Shown here piece after piece: positions 39,560-52,193 of a stretch of 64,000 bases of DNA; within the stretch, counting starts at the first letter, position 1, and every line of letters starts with the position of its first letter. Source of the stretch: Mucor racemosus (taxonomy: Eukaryota > Mucoromycota > Mucoromycetes > Mucorales > Mucoraceae); the NCBI GenBank assembly GCA_027405735.1, contig JAPEHQ010000018.1, positions 868,001-932,000 of the forward strand. Reading direction: 5' to 3'. Position numbers and translations under genes: made by a program. The notes beneath the pieces are model-generated. The model had not been told where the DNA came from and searched no databases. It saw only the letters and a list, made by a program, of their open reading frames with translations.

Positions 39560-40800
39560 CGTTAAAATTGCAAATTTACGCCACTCAGGAAATTCAAGTT
39601 TCTAACCTTCAAAATTGGGGGTACCTAGCCTTTTCTATAACTAATCCCGTATTAATCAATTTTTAAAATATACTTTGAAAACTGCAAAATAGTTAGGAAT
39701 AGGCCGTATTATTTATATTTCACAAAAAGTCTCAAAAACACGTAAAATTCGCGACTTTTTTCTTGAAAATTAGGTCTCGCTTTTCATCCCTACCAATTTT
39801 TGTTTTCACTAAATAACACCAAGAAAAAATTATATGTCAATGTGCCTAGGATGTTCAGCTTTAATTCAAAAATAAGTGCCCAAAAATATCCTACTTTTTG
39901 CAGTTGATAATAATTTTTCAGTGCTAATGTTTCAGATTTTTTACGCGTATTTCACTGCTAAAGGATCGAAAACTTTGAGGCTTCATATCTCGAGAAAAAA
40001 TTAAGCTATATCAACAATCTTTAATAATAAAACTTATTTGTTTTAAAGCGCTCTATAACATATTTTAATATGAAAAAATTCTGAGCACTTTTATTTTTTT
40101 TCATTTTTTTGGCATTTTTATAGTAGGTTTCAAAATATTGGTTAAACTGAACAACAATTTTTTTACATTCATGTCATTAAGCTCGTTAAGCTCTCTCGGA
40201 TCCAATTTAGGGGTTTTCAAAATATTGATTTTTCGTGAAGATATCATCAAAAATATATATAAAGTGAGACTCTCGTTTCTAGCGTCCATTTTCCCCTTGT
40301 ATACCCTCATCCCAAATTCTGAATTTGAAGATTTTTTGGACGAAAATATTGTTTTCTCTATGAAAAATGCAGCTAATAGGTTCAGTAATAGCTCGGTCGA
40401 TAGATAATTTTGCTGTGCATTATTTCTATTACTTTTATTTAAAATATGCTTATAAAAAGTGATGTGTATCTTCAAAAAACCTCCAAAATTCCAATTGCAT
40501 TTTGCGCAAAATTTAATATGAAACAGTTGAATGCCGTTTATTTGGATAGATGTAAAATCCAAAACTGTACAAGAATTATTTAGTATGCTAGGTCGACTTA
40601 CTTTGCAGTTCATGACCCATTAAACGATTTTGTTTTTTTCATCATTTTTCGATCAGTTTTGGCAAATCGATTTTTGAACTCAGTTAATATAGTCTATAAG
40701 CCGTATAGTGAACCATTATTTTGATTATCTCGATGAAAAAACAATTTTTTTTGCCGAAACAAAAAAATACAAAGTAGATTTCTGTTCGCTGTACCTTGTG
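39560..40800 (-). repeat. Z repeat copy, minus orientation, longest outer end
   Basis: Carries the small ORF at 40613-40101 (170 codons, starting MNCKVSRPSILNN). Compared with the 26390-27620 copy it is the reverse complement along its whole length, including the outer end, so the pair brackets gene block 2 as inverted repeats. Confidence 0.8.
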
Positions 40801-41206
40801 AATAATACAAAAAATCGATACCTCAATTTAGGTGCTTAAATTTTTATAATCAATTTTAGGTCAATCTTGGTCAATATTTGTGTCGTATATTTTCAGGTGT
40901 GATAAATAATACTTAAAGAAGAATACAATCAAAAAATGATGAGTAATGAATCAGTTCTGTTATTTCAATACTCATCATATGTTGTGTCAACCGTATATGC
41001 CGCTTTCTACAGTGTTAACAACTACCAGATCCAAATAGAAACATTTGACGTAACATTGAAACTCTAAATTCAACATGTCCATAAATGGTGTATTTTACCT
41101 CTACGACATAATCCATATGTGTTCGTCTTATAAATGCTATAAACAGTGGTTTGTATTCGGCCATATTTGTCCACTTCTTTCTATTGTAATACTACGTGCA
41201 GTGGAA

Positions 41207-42393
41207 TTACATACTAAAAACGCTTGATAAAATAAAAACAACCTAAATTTCAAGTGTCGCTCATAAAATATGATGCCACTTGAAATGTGAACAACGATAA
41301 TAAACAAACGCTTCAATTGAACACAATAACAAACGCATGCTAAAAATATGAAATACCCTTTTTGAACCATACATGTCGTGTAGATGATAGCACCCTTGAT
41401 CACGGCGCAATCAATTACACAAATGACATATATATCAAAACAGGATTCTATCCAAATCAATAATGATAATAAACAAAGATATCAATTTAGTCAACTACTC
41501 ATCTATATCGTAGTTGCACTATCAATATAAATAAGATTCAAGCATATAAAAACTACCCCTTAAAAAATCAAGGTTACATAAAATAGATATAACAGAAATA
41601 AACAAAAACAACCATTTCCCAAAAGGTCGATATTGTCACACTTGACATACAATCCCTTATGGTCAATGCTCTATACAATTTACCCCTTAAAATATCAAAT
41701 CAATAACAATGTACTCAAAACTGGAAGATTACTAAATATACATCCAGTCAAGTCTGATGGTATCTAGTGATATTAAACGAGCCGAGCCTTTTTTATGCAG
41801 CCGAGCTTTTCTCAAGGCTCGTTAAAGTTAGACGAGCTTACAAAAAAGCTCGTTCAACCTCGACGAGCTTTTTTTTGCGCGTGACTAGAGCTCGTTTACC
41901 CCAAACGAGCTTTTTTATGCAGCGACTAAAACTCATCATCTCAATGCGAGCTTTATTTTACCTTTCCAGTGACAAATATCTAAAGTAAAGCAAACTTATG
42001 AATGTCAATTGACAATTATCTAAAGTAATAATGTCATAGCATTTACTAATTATTATTTAAATTTGAACTTTTTGAAAAGAAGTCAAAAGCTCGTCTTTCT
42101 CAAACGAGCTTTTTAAAAAAAAGTCAAAAACTCGTCTTTGTCAAACGAGCTTTTATTAAAGCTCGGCTCGTTGTGGCGAGCTTTGGTCAAGCTCGTCCTA
42201 GGCTCGGCTCGTCTTTTATACTTAATGGTATCCAAGTTCTCTAAATCACTATAAATACCCTCATACTTTTCAATTATTTTAACTCTTGAGAAATCTTTTG
42301 TAATAAAAACTTTAGCTGATTATAATTGTATTTCTACTGCTTTTATTTTTATATTTTTTTTATTTTAGTAAATTAACATCGTAATCTACTGCA
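41207..42393 (+). mobile_element. TGCAGT...TGCA element, second copy, target duplication CTACG
   Basis: Flanked by CTACG (41202-41206, 42394-42398); the empty site is the reverse of the sequence at about 25236, where AATACTACGGTATAA is continuous. Ends TGCAGTGGAATTAC and GTAATCTACTGCA are inverted copies apart from one indel. Without the hAT-like insertion inside it the element is about 719 bases, matching the 728-bp copy at 25637-26364. Confidence 0.85.
41765..42224 (+). mobile_element. 460-bp hAT-type MITE, target duplication ATGGTATC
   Basis: Inserted in the preceding element. Flanked by an 8-bp duplication ATGGTATC (41757-41764, 42225-42232); the other copy reads GATGGTATCCAAG at about 26196 with no insertion. 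The ends TAGTGATATTAAACGAGCC and, reversed, TAAGTATAAAAGACGAGCC are inverted, and the body is full of CGAGCTTTT, GCTCG and GAGCCGAGC words. An 8-bp duplication, TA-starting termini and GAGCCGAGC subterminal repeats are the marks of non-autonomous hAT elements. No transposase. Confidence 0.9.
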
Positions 42394-42814
42394 CTACGGT
42401 ATAATTCAAAATTATTTCTCACATTTATAATCATCATGAATAACAGAGCAATTCTCAAAATACTCAAAAAAATTTTAATAATCTTAATTCCCATATTGTT
42501 TACACAATCACACAAATTATCGCAACGTAGTATGTATTTGTGCTGATTAGATTATTGATGAATAATCCTTAAGGCATAATTTGATGATTATTCCCATGAT
42601 ACAATTAAAAGGATTATACTAGTGTAGTGCCTGAGATAACCATAACACCTAAAGACATATAAAAGCAACCATATTTTACTTCTTAATAAACTTTACCATC
42701 TTTCTGGTTTTTTATAAATGTTGAGAAACTGATCAATTTTGTTCTTTTTAATTGTTATTTTTTATTATTGTTCCTCTAACAATTCATCATAGGTCTCACA
42801 TCCAAGTTCTCAGT

Positions 42815-45605
42815 CACTAAGGCCAAATTATGCTTTCCATGGGCATAATTATCTGCACAGATGGACAGAATAAAAAGTTTTGTGCAGATCAGGCAGACCA
42901 GATGAGCAGAGCAATGAGATCAAGATTTTTTAATCAATTTACTAAAGTATATTATCAATCATAATATAATTAATAACAAAGATAATTTGAACGGTTTAAA
43001 ACAGATGTGAATTACTCTGATTCAACAAAATTGTTTTATTATTGACGAGATGATATATCAATTTGAAATTTGGGGTTTGAAAGAGTTCTGCTCATATTCT
43101 TCTTTCAGAGACCAAATGGGAACAACGACAACAACCTGTTTAGCAACACTAAAAGTATTTATGCCTTTGTAAATTTCTGTTTGCAACACACAAAATCGAC
43201 TGATTTAGGATTATTTTTCTTTTTTCTTCCTCACTCTTTCCAGGGCTCTTTTATTCAATGTTTAAAACTACAACAAAAAGACCAATATTTTTTATAAACT
43301 GAAATCAAGTAGTAGGAACAACTACATGTGTTTCATATTGTTTATTTGGAAATGAATTATTAACTGTTAATGTTAGGGCTTAGGGCACATTATAATATTC
43401 TTCTCGAACAAAAAGAGCATCCAAGACGTTAGTCATTTTGTCCCATCATCTACGTTATAATCAATGCTTTTTTGGTCTAAATTCGATATCTACCTGCAGA
43501 AAAATTGGTGATTATAAAAGTATGTATAAATATTTACAGTAATAAGCCTGAATCAAGTGGGTACAGCATCGCAAATTCTTGAAAAAGTTCTCATGTATTA
43601 TGAAATCTCTTATTTTTAAGACTTACAAAGCTTATAAGTGGAATATTAATTTCGAAAATTATTCTTGTCCAGATCATCAATTTTGACATTTTTTAATTTT
43701 TTTTTTCTGATTTTGCAAATCTGGAGTTAATTATGCTACCAATTATAAAAACAAAAAATACATAACTACAGAGAATTTAGCGCTCTATTTGTTCAATCAA
43801 AAATAGCAAACATTTTTATTGCAAAATATTACATGAAAATCCTTTAATCAAAAAACCGTTTTTGGGGCAAAAGTACAAAGTTTCATTACTTGATATTTAA
43901 TATTAAGCTTTTATAAAATGCGTATTACTTATAGCTACAATTTTCTCTCACAATGTAGTATATTTAAACGTTGATTTTGGTATCAAAATTTGATTTTTCT
44001 GTTTTTTGTTCAAAATCATGAGTGTTGGTAAGGATAAAATGAGCCCCGAAAAATGTCCGCTACAAAAACTGAATTTTCAGACATTACGTGGTTAAATATA
44101 AAAAAAGTTAAAAAAACGCTTTTTTATTTAAAACTGATATACCATAGTATAAGAGGCTTAGCCGTTCAATCTTGCTGTCTTGCTATGCTCAATTATGGCG
44201 TCGCTCTAGGGGCTCGCTTTTGCAACTTTTGAATAAATGTATGATATGACAGATGGTTTTTCTGGTAGAAAAATGTATGTTTTTATGATAACAGAAATTG
44301 CCTATTCTGTTTAGTTTATGAGTTGATGGTTGATGCGCTGTGATGCTGCTTTTATATTGGCTGAAATGTGCAATTTAGCAGGGTTTTAATTGCCCTAAAT
44401 AATGTAAAGCCTTGAAAATAATCCTTTTCTACTTGTGTTGTTTCTCTCTTTTTGTTTTCATATTTATTCCAAGGGTATATTTACCGTTTGATAAAGTATA
44501 TCAGACTATCAAGCTGATATTCTTTTCTTTTATCTAAATACGCATGCCAACATAAGGGGCTAATATTTTTAATACAGGTAGCAGCAGCCTACTGTACAGT
44601 ATATTAGAGACTGATATTTTCATTTAACCTCATTCTAAGATCAAATATCATTATGCACTATTGTACTGTTGGACGTATTTCTTGATTACCAGATCAAATC
44701 GAAGGCAATGATATTTATATCTACTCAATGAAAAGCTAGAACTGGCTGCAAACCCACGAAATATTCCAGAAAACTGATAAAATTTTAAATGATATAGAAA
44801 CAAAAAAAAAAGAATAATCTGATGTTGTCTTGTCTAATAACCATGGTTTTAATCGTAGCTATGCTTGAAAACAAATCTTTTTACGGCTGACAATTGTAAA
44901 CTAAAATAGTACGTTTAAAGACGGTTAATTTGTTTAAATTTTATGTGTGATAAAGTAACATCGTAACATCTATAATCTTAGATTCGGCTTGCATATAAAT
45001 TTAAGCAGTATGTGTTATTTAAGTTTATGCTCGAGCAAAAACCATTGTTGCTGCAAACATTATAGCTATAAACATTTTTACAAATGATAATAATCGTAAA
45101 TATATTTGCTCTCACATGTATTGCTCTACTACATCAACAACGTATTGAATTGTATTATTGTATTATCTATAGTAATAATCTATATTAATAAAAGTAAATG
45201 TAATTAAAAACCCATTAGTCCAGTAAAAAAATGCAATGGAATTTTGAGAACGGCACGATGCTCATCATGTACAAACAAATTTGTGCCCATACGATCAGCT
45301 CATTATGTTCATGGTCAGATTTTATTATTATGCACAAATGGGAATAATGATATGCTGCTTATGGGCAATTCTATTATTATGCACACATGGGATTAATGTC
45401 ATGCACATGGACAGAATCTATAATACTACACATACAAGCTTTTCGTTATGCTCGCGTGTAGTTTCTTTTGACTGTGCCCATGTGCATCTTGTTATATTTT
45501 TAGCCATTATTCAGTGGATAATGCAACCACTCATCAGGCTATAATAGTGTGCAGCCCACCTGGGCGCAACGAAATCATCTTGTGCAGCACAGGCCGGCCG
45601 TAGTG
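42815..45605 (-). mobile_element. element E, copy 3, minus orientation, uninterrupted
   Basis: The cleanest copy, 2.79 kb. Ends: CACTAAGGCCAAATTATGCT on the left and, reversed, CACTACGGCCGGCCTGTGCT on the right. It lacks all the insertions found in copy 1. No long reading frame is shared with the other copies; a 500-bp inner block (43560-44080) is unusually well conserved. Confidence 0.65.
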
Positions 45606-47149
45606 GCTTTTATATATAAATTATAAATCCTTTAAATTTGTAATTTTATGGACTTTTTTTGAATTCGGTTATATCATTTTATACTTTTCAAATTAAATCC
45701 GTTATTAGGCTAATAATGTTGTAGGTTGTATTTATGCTTTACTTAAAATAAGCCTTCGAATAATTAATAGCAATACGTTCGAACCTTAATTTTTGTATGA
45801 AATTTCGATACATGCATCTTATAACTGCTTGGAATGTTTAAACAACCGCGGCCGGGCTGTCCGGTGATTTTTTCTAGAAATTTAAAGCTTGGAAATATCA
45901 TTAGATGGCCGCTTCCGGAGATTGTTCGGCTTTTTTTTGGAAGATTGACCATTATATTGGCAAAAATACGAATCATAGACTATGTTGTATTTCACCAAGT
46001 ACCATATGTATCACCTTCTACAGTGTTAATACATCTTACAATCTATTGATTACGACATGTATTGAAGTGCAAAGTCTTGATATCGGATATAATAAGAAAC
46101 TCCTAGCGTACTACGTTTAGTCCAATAATTACCAAGAACGCTTGGACCTCAATTATGATACCATATTAATTCATCCCAGCGGTTAATTAATCAAGTAGCT
46201 ATCAAATCAACATTTCAATTATAATTTACAATGCAACTGAGCTTATTTTTATGGGTTATGATTTCTTATCTAGAATTAATGCAACTGAAACTTTATGAGC
46301 AAGAGTTTTGGACTATATTATTAATGAAAAATGAGTACAGCTTTATATCATATGTGTCATGCTGTAGAAGGTTGTATTTTAATCAGGGATACTTCCTTTT
46401 ACAGGCACCAGCAACATAGATAGAGTTTCCTCAATTATTATGCTTGTTGGGATCTGATTGAAAACCAGTCTTTATGGAGCGATATTCAGGTACGAATCGA
46501 GATCAGTTATTCGTCTGAAATTATAATGGCAATTTTGGACTATAAAAGGTGTCATTTCATTGCAGGTACAGTAGTGATCTATGGTGGATTAAAATGGATA
46601 AATCAACATGCCTATCCAAGTAATAAGCTGCCATTCTACCTAGATATAGGTATGAATAGATACTACAAGTATCTAAGATATCAGCTTCCATGATAAGTCA
46701 TTGTACATTCGGTAATTTTGAATAATAAGTTGGTTAATTGTTATTTTGCATTAATTGCATCCATTAAAGTCAGTAAATTCACCAGTTATCGCTGAGTAAG
46801 GATTCAAATGAGCTCTCATTGCAATGATAGATAGTTCTAGTCTTTATCGACAGAATTTTAAAGCTTGGAACTCCCCAAGTTGCTGTGGAAATGGGGAAAT
46901 GAAAACGCACGCTTGTTAAAACTATTTGTATGGGTTGTTTCAGATATTCTTTGAAAAATTTTATAAAATCAAATAATGACTCGAAATTAAATTTTGAAGT
47001 TGCACTTAATGCGCAGTAGATTTACAAATAAAATATCTTGCTTTCATTAGCTAATAATTGTTTTTGATGGATTAAAGCACAACTTTTGAAAAGAAACCAA
47101 AACTTTGGGCCTTAATATTTCTTCAAAGTATTAATCTATACTACGACGT
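45606..47149 (-). repeat. repeat block shared with 60.6-62.1 kb
   Basis: Reverse complement of about 60561-62115. It includes the GC-richer block next to element E, an LTR-like right end (TACAACATAG reversed near 45982), and then sequence leading to a Z copy. Small frames exist on both strands but none is recognisable. Confidence 0.65.
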
Positions 47150-47915
47150 TTTAATAATAAAACTTACTTGTTTTGAAGTACTCTATAACATATTGGAACA
47201 TAAAAAAATTCTGAGCACTTTTATTGTTTTTTCTTTTTTTTGGCATTTTTGTAGTGAATTTCAAAATATTGGTTAAATTGAGCAGCATTTTTTTTACATT
47301 CATCCCATCAACCTCGTTGAACTCTCTCAAAACCAGTTTAGTTTTTTTCAAAATATTAATTTTTCGTGGAGATATCCTCAAAAATATATATAAAGTGAGA
47401 CTCTCGTTTCTAGCGTCCATTTTCCCCTTGTATACCCTCATCCCAAATTCTGAATTTGAAGATTTTTTGGACAAAAATATTGTTTTCTCTACGAAAAATG
47501 CAGCTGGAATGTTCAGTAATGGCTCGATCAATAGATAATTTTGCTGTGCATTATTTCTATTACTTTTATTTAAAATATGCTTATAAAAAGTGATGTGTAT
47601 CTTCAAAAAACCTCCAAAATTCCAATTGCATTTTGCGCAAGATTTAATATGAAATATTTGGCTAAAGTTTATTTGGATAGATGTAGAATCCAAAACTGTA
47701 CACGAATTATTTAGTATGCTAGGTCGAATTACTTTGCAGTTCATGACCCATTAAACGATTTTGTTTTTTTCATCATTTTTCGATCAGTTTTGCAGCAGCA
47801 AATCAATTTTTGAACTCAGTTAATATAGTCTATAAGCTGTATAGCGAACCATTATTTTGATTATCTCGATGAAAAAACGATATTTTCTGACAAAACAAAA
47901 ACTGCAGAGTATATT
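47150..47915 (-). repeat. Z repeat copy, minus, variant inner end
   Basis: Holds the longest version of the conserved ORF (47744-47151, 197 codons). Its tail after the ORF differs from the copies at 15.8, 26.4 and 39.6 kb but matches the copy at 59795-60560, so two Z subfamilies exist. Confidence 0.8.
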
Positions 47916-49418
47916 TTAAATGGATCTATCTTGTGAGCATTAGAACAACCTGCCATTTAAATATCAACAAGTTGAGATTACCCCGATTGGCCCCTTTGGG
48001 CTGACCTTAATGAATTTCTCTCTGCACAAGATACTTGTCAAATAAAATTACATTTACCAGATGAAGGAGGTTCTTCCATCCATAATTATTTTTGGAGGGG
48101 AGGGAGGTTAAAAAGGTTAAAAAGGTAGAAAATGGGTTATCAGCCATTCATTTTATAAAGGGTGTTTTTCCAAAAAAAAAAAGTAAATCGGCCCAAATGG
48201 GCTGACTTAGTCTCTATTTGTTAATGATAAGAATACAGGAATTTTTGCATTTTACATTTATGGGATATGATGGGGCTATTATTAAGCAACAGTGTAAATG
48301 TTATAGTAGTATCAAAACTACTTTTGATAGCATTGAATTTATAAATTGTGTGTTAGAGAGAGTGTATACGACATTTTGCATTAAAAAAAAACATCGCATT
48401 TTTATTTTATAGTAGATTTGATTTCATTTGCACAAAAATGACTATATATTTGCGTGATAAACATTCAATTTTATAAAATAAAAAATATCTAGTTCCATAA
48501 ATCCCAAAGCAAGCCAAGCTTGTAATTTTAAAAACGAAAGCAATCCAGGCAAGCCAAAGTACTAGGGTCGCTCCATTGCGATAACTAATTACCATTATAA
48601 AAGTATATATGTGAAGAGTAGCACTTGGTCAAGATACTCAAATAGAATTTTATGTATACATTATAGAAGAAAAAAAGAGAATCAATTAATTTATACATGA
48701 CATTTTTACGAATTACAAATGTGAGGAAATTCCTTTTGCATGCATGCAAGAAATGAAATAATGAATGCAATCTGTATGCGCAATTACATTCTACACTAAG
48801 TAGTACAAGATGGAAGAGAATAGTAAATCAGATCAAAATAAAGATGCTGCGCTAAATAAACCATCAAAACCTGCATCAAATCAAATGTTTTGCATGTAAG
48901 AAAGGAAACACATTTGATTTGATGGATGGGATTAATCAAGAATATTGATTGATATTGTAAAGTAAAAACTAAATCTCGTATACAAATCATAATTATTAAT
49001 TAATTGATTATTAGAAAACCTCGGTCTCTCTCAATGCTAATCGAACAAACGATGGTGGAACCGAAAGGCTGAGTTATGGTTGTTGTATTGCAATACATTA
49101 CAACCAGAGTAAACAGTGACGTCGTTAAACACATTTGGGAGGCTTCTTAATAGTGACCCCTTTAACATACCAAGCAACAGCAGCAGCTTTTCGTCTATAA
49201 TAGATTGAGGAGTGAGGGCGGCAAACGACTGACCAAAAACTCAACAAAAGGGATAATAAATTAGAATCTAAAATCAACTGGATTTGAACTTTTCTTGTGA
49301 ATAACGCAATCGAAGAAAGGCAAAAAAAAAAAAAAAAAAAAACGCATACCCTTCTACTTTTCTGTACAGTTTTGCTATTATTTTCTTGTAATCAAATTAT
49401 CAGTTTGCATTGAAAATA
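47916..49418. other. intergenic; promoter side of SGF73
   Basis: No gene seen. Two near-palindromic words, GGCCCCTTTGGGCTGAC (about 47986) and GGCCCAAATGGGCTGAC (about 48190), flank about 200 bases. A long A-run is at 49323-49341, 80 bases before the SGF73 start. Confidence 0.4.
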
Positions 49419-49680
49419 ATGGCTTCAACAAACGGAAGCCTAAAGAAATATGGTAACACTAAAGGTGAGTTGGGTGGAAAAACAACAACATGTATAGAAT
49501 CAAGCAGAGAGTTGATTGTCATAAATCATGAATTTTATAGTAGACCTTTTAAGTGAGGAGCAACAAGATGTACTTCGAAACAAAGGCAGTAAAATAGAAA
49601 GATTGCAATCTGGTAATAATATTTAGAACATTGCGAAATTATAGATCATTTTTTGTTAAACATACAAACACACACATACA

Positions 49681-49725
<45 letters not shown>

Positions 49726-51454
49726 CAAATACATAGATATCACTCAATTATCGAAACCATTACTTCAATCGGAAGGTTCTTTGAATTGGTCCAAGCATGT
49801 TACACCTGGTACATTATCGATATTTCATGACGAAAAGAGTTGGAGTGGTATTCACACGATTGAGCCAAAAAAGAAGACAAACGTTAAAGAGTTCAAGGAT
49901 TCATACGGTATGAATTGGCATCAAATGAAAGATGCTATGCATTTAGAATCAGAGAGTAAGTTGTTTTTATTTTGTACAAAGAGAAGAATGCAGAATTTAT
50001 CAATTGATTCTTATTAGCTGAGAGTGTTTCTGAAGCCGGATCACCTGTTACAACTCGACTGGATGTGAAGGACATGGATATATTTGGCGCAATGCCGTTA
50101 GAAGAAGAGATTGTAATAATTAAATGTAAAAACTGTGAACGGCCCATATTGCCAAGTAAATTCAAAGAACATTCGGGTTAGTATAAACTAAATATGCGAT
50201 GAACTAAAAAGGAGATATTGATCGGAATATGGTAATTATTTTCCAATATAGAATCATGTATTGGAGAATCAAAGGACTTTTTTTCAGATGAAGAGGAAGA
50301 AGAGATTGATGCAAAAAAGAACTTGAAAAAGAATGTAAAAAAGAAGGCCACTGCATTTGAAGGTAATAGAATACTTTTTCTATAATGATCAAGTGATTTG
50401 GAACTAATTAATCAAACACCAGATGAGTTGAATACCCCTTCTACAACTGCTAAAAGGCCTCCTACAGTACTAGCCGAAAAACCGGACAAGAAAAAGTTAA
50501 AAAAGGAAAAGCAAAAGAAGACTACCAAACAAAAAGGTAGGTTGCTTTATAATTGATACATGTCAAATAACTTGAATATTTATTCATGCAATGTCTCTTT
50601 TTGATAGCACCATTGGATTTAGATAAACAATGTGGCGTCATTCAGGGACAGAACAACTTGCCTTGTACTCGATCACTTACATGTAAAAGTCATTCAATGG
50701 GTGCCAAACGTGCAGTTGAAGGAAGATCGCAACCCTATGATGTATTATTACAGGCCTATCAGAAAAAGTCTATTGGTCGACCCAATGGTAAAGAACATTT
50801 GACCAAAACAAAGGGTATTGTTGGGTATTTTATTGATAAAACATTGTTATTGATTTTCATTTACTAGCTCCATCATCAACATCTATTAGTTCTAGTGCAT
50901 TGAATAACAGCGGAACTACGCTTTCTGGAGGAAAATCCATAAAAAATCTTAAAAGATTACAGGGCCAACAAATACCGCCATCTTTAAATGGTAATAATGG
51001 CTCGAATAGTAGTGGCATCAAATCAAATTTAGTAACAACTCAGCTAAATGATGAACCATTCGTTGACTCTGATGAAGAGGTGGAAAATGTGATGCAAGCC
51101 CTAAAGCTCAGTCGGCCGACTCCAATGGCTCAAAAGCCCTTCTTCTTTGTCAAACGTAAACGTCAGTGTTTTCGTTTGCGAGACATTTTATTGGATTCAA
51201 TTACACCCAAATCAGTAAATGCAAATGACAGCCATACTCCAAATTTACCAGTAGATAACCGATATACTAATTACGCAAGACAGCAACAACAGCAACAACA
51301 GCAACAACAGCAACAACAGCAACAACAGCAGCAACAACAGCAACAACAACAACAACAACAAATGTATGCTAATAATAATGGTATGGTCATAGATAGTAAC
51401 GCTCTATACGGTGAAAATCCTAATAATATCAGTACATCATTTTCTGTACGATAA
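49419..51454 (+). CDS. SGF73: SAGA deubiquitinase-module subunit, Sgf73/ataxin-7 family
   Basis: Eight exons (49419-49464, 49541-49612, 49737-49955, 50018-50176, 50252-50362, 50423-50536, 50608-50814, 50868-51454) give 504 residues. A Zn site CKNC...H...C uses C149, C152, H164 and C168. The SCA7 domain (about 242-290) shows [22 protein letters not shown] and [15 protein letters not shown], the ataxin-7 signature. A Lys-rich stretch separates the two. In yeast and humans this subunit anchors the Ubp8/USP22 deubiquitinase to SAGA, removing ubiquitin from histone H2B, and its Zn domains contact the enzyme and nucleosome. A 27-Gln tract lies near the C-terminus, whereas human ataxin-7 has its polyQ at the N-terminus. 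All introns are phase 1, except where two 5' alternatives exist. Confidence 0.93.
49668..49724 (+). repeat. CA dinucleotide repeat in SGF73 intron 2
   Basis: A run of CA units, with a few CATA interruptions at the left, fills the middle of the second SGF73 intron (49613-49736). Confidence 0.9.
51281..51361 (+). repeat. in-frame CAG/CAA tract coding 27 glutamines in SGF73
   Basis: The tract is a mixture of CAG and CAA, mostly in CAGCAACAA nonamers, ending in pure CAA. The nonamer order suggests expansion of a 9-base unit rather than of a single triplet. Confidence 0.95.
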
Positions 51455-52193
51455 AAAATGTACATATAATATCTTTATATATAAAACTCTCTTTTCCATC
51501 TACTATAATTTGTCATACCTCCTATATTTTGTCGTAAGAATACAGGTACAATCTTTCAAATGAATTAAGGCGGAGAGTGATAATAACTGATATGAGTCTT
51601 TTTGCATACATGAATCATTTCTACAACATCTAAATAGTAATTAGAATTAGTAACAACTCCCAGAACTGGGTAAAGAACATTATATCTTGTTCTGTGGGTA
51701 AATAATGTCAAGATGTGTGTGTGTGTGCGTGTGTGTGCGTGTGTGTGTTTGTGTGTGTGCTGTTACGCAGGTTATGAAAGATTAACAACATGTGATTTAC
51801 TGCTCTCCTTCTCACTTATTTCAACGCTGATTTCTTGTCTTACAATGTTGACTGTAGCTTTAGATTTGTAAAAGTTTCCCTTCCAATTAAGCATTGTGTA
51901 TATAATCAACTTATTAGCATTCTCTTGATGTTTGTTGTATTTAAAAGATTGTCACGTTAGATATCGATCATCAAGATAACTAAATAAAAAAATAGCTTGC
52001 ATTTATCTTTAAACATCTAACATTTCTTGTTTCTCTCTTTCTTTCTTTCTTTTTTGCTTTTGCTTTCTTTTACTAAACACATTTATACATTCATTATACA
52101 AAAATCTCTTATTTATTTATTTATTTATTTATTTATACTGTTCCTATATTTTTCTTTATTTATTTTATTTGTTTATTTATACATAAATTTATC
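51455..52193. other. intergenic; SGF73 3' end and GATA-factor promoter
   Basis: Contains a GT repeat with GC interruptions (about 51714-51760), a C/T-rich tract (52028-52075) and ATTT repeats (about 52110-52137) just before the GATA gene. No gene seen. Confidence 0.45.

Larger units (their letters stand above)
40881..42814 (+). repeat. LTR-like flank of element E, interrupted by a nested element
   Basis: Begins TGTCGTATATTTTCAGG and, ignoring the insertion at 41207-42393, is the reverse complement of 24807-25556. It ends at the terminus of element E (42815). No coding domain is visible. Confidence 0.6.
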
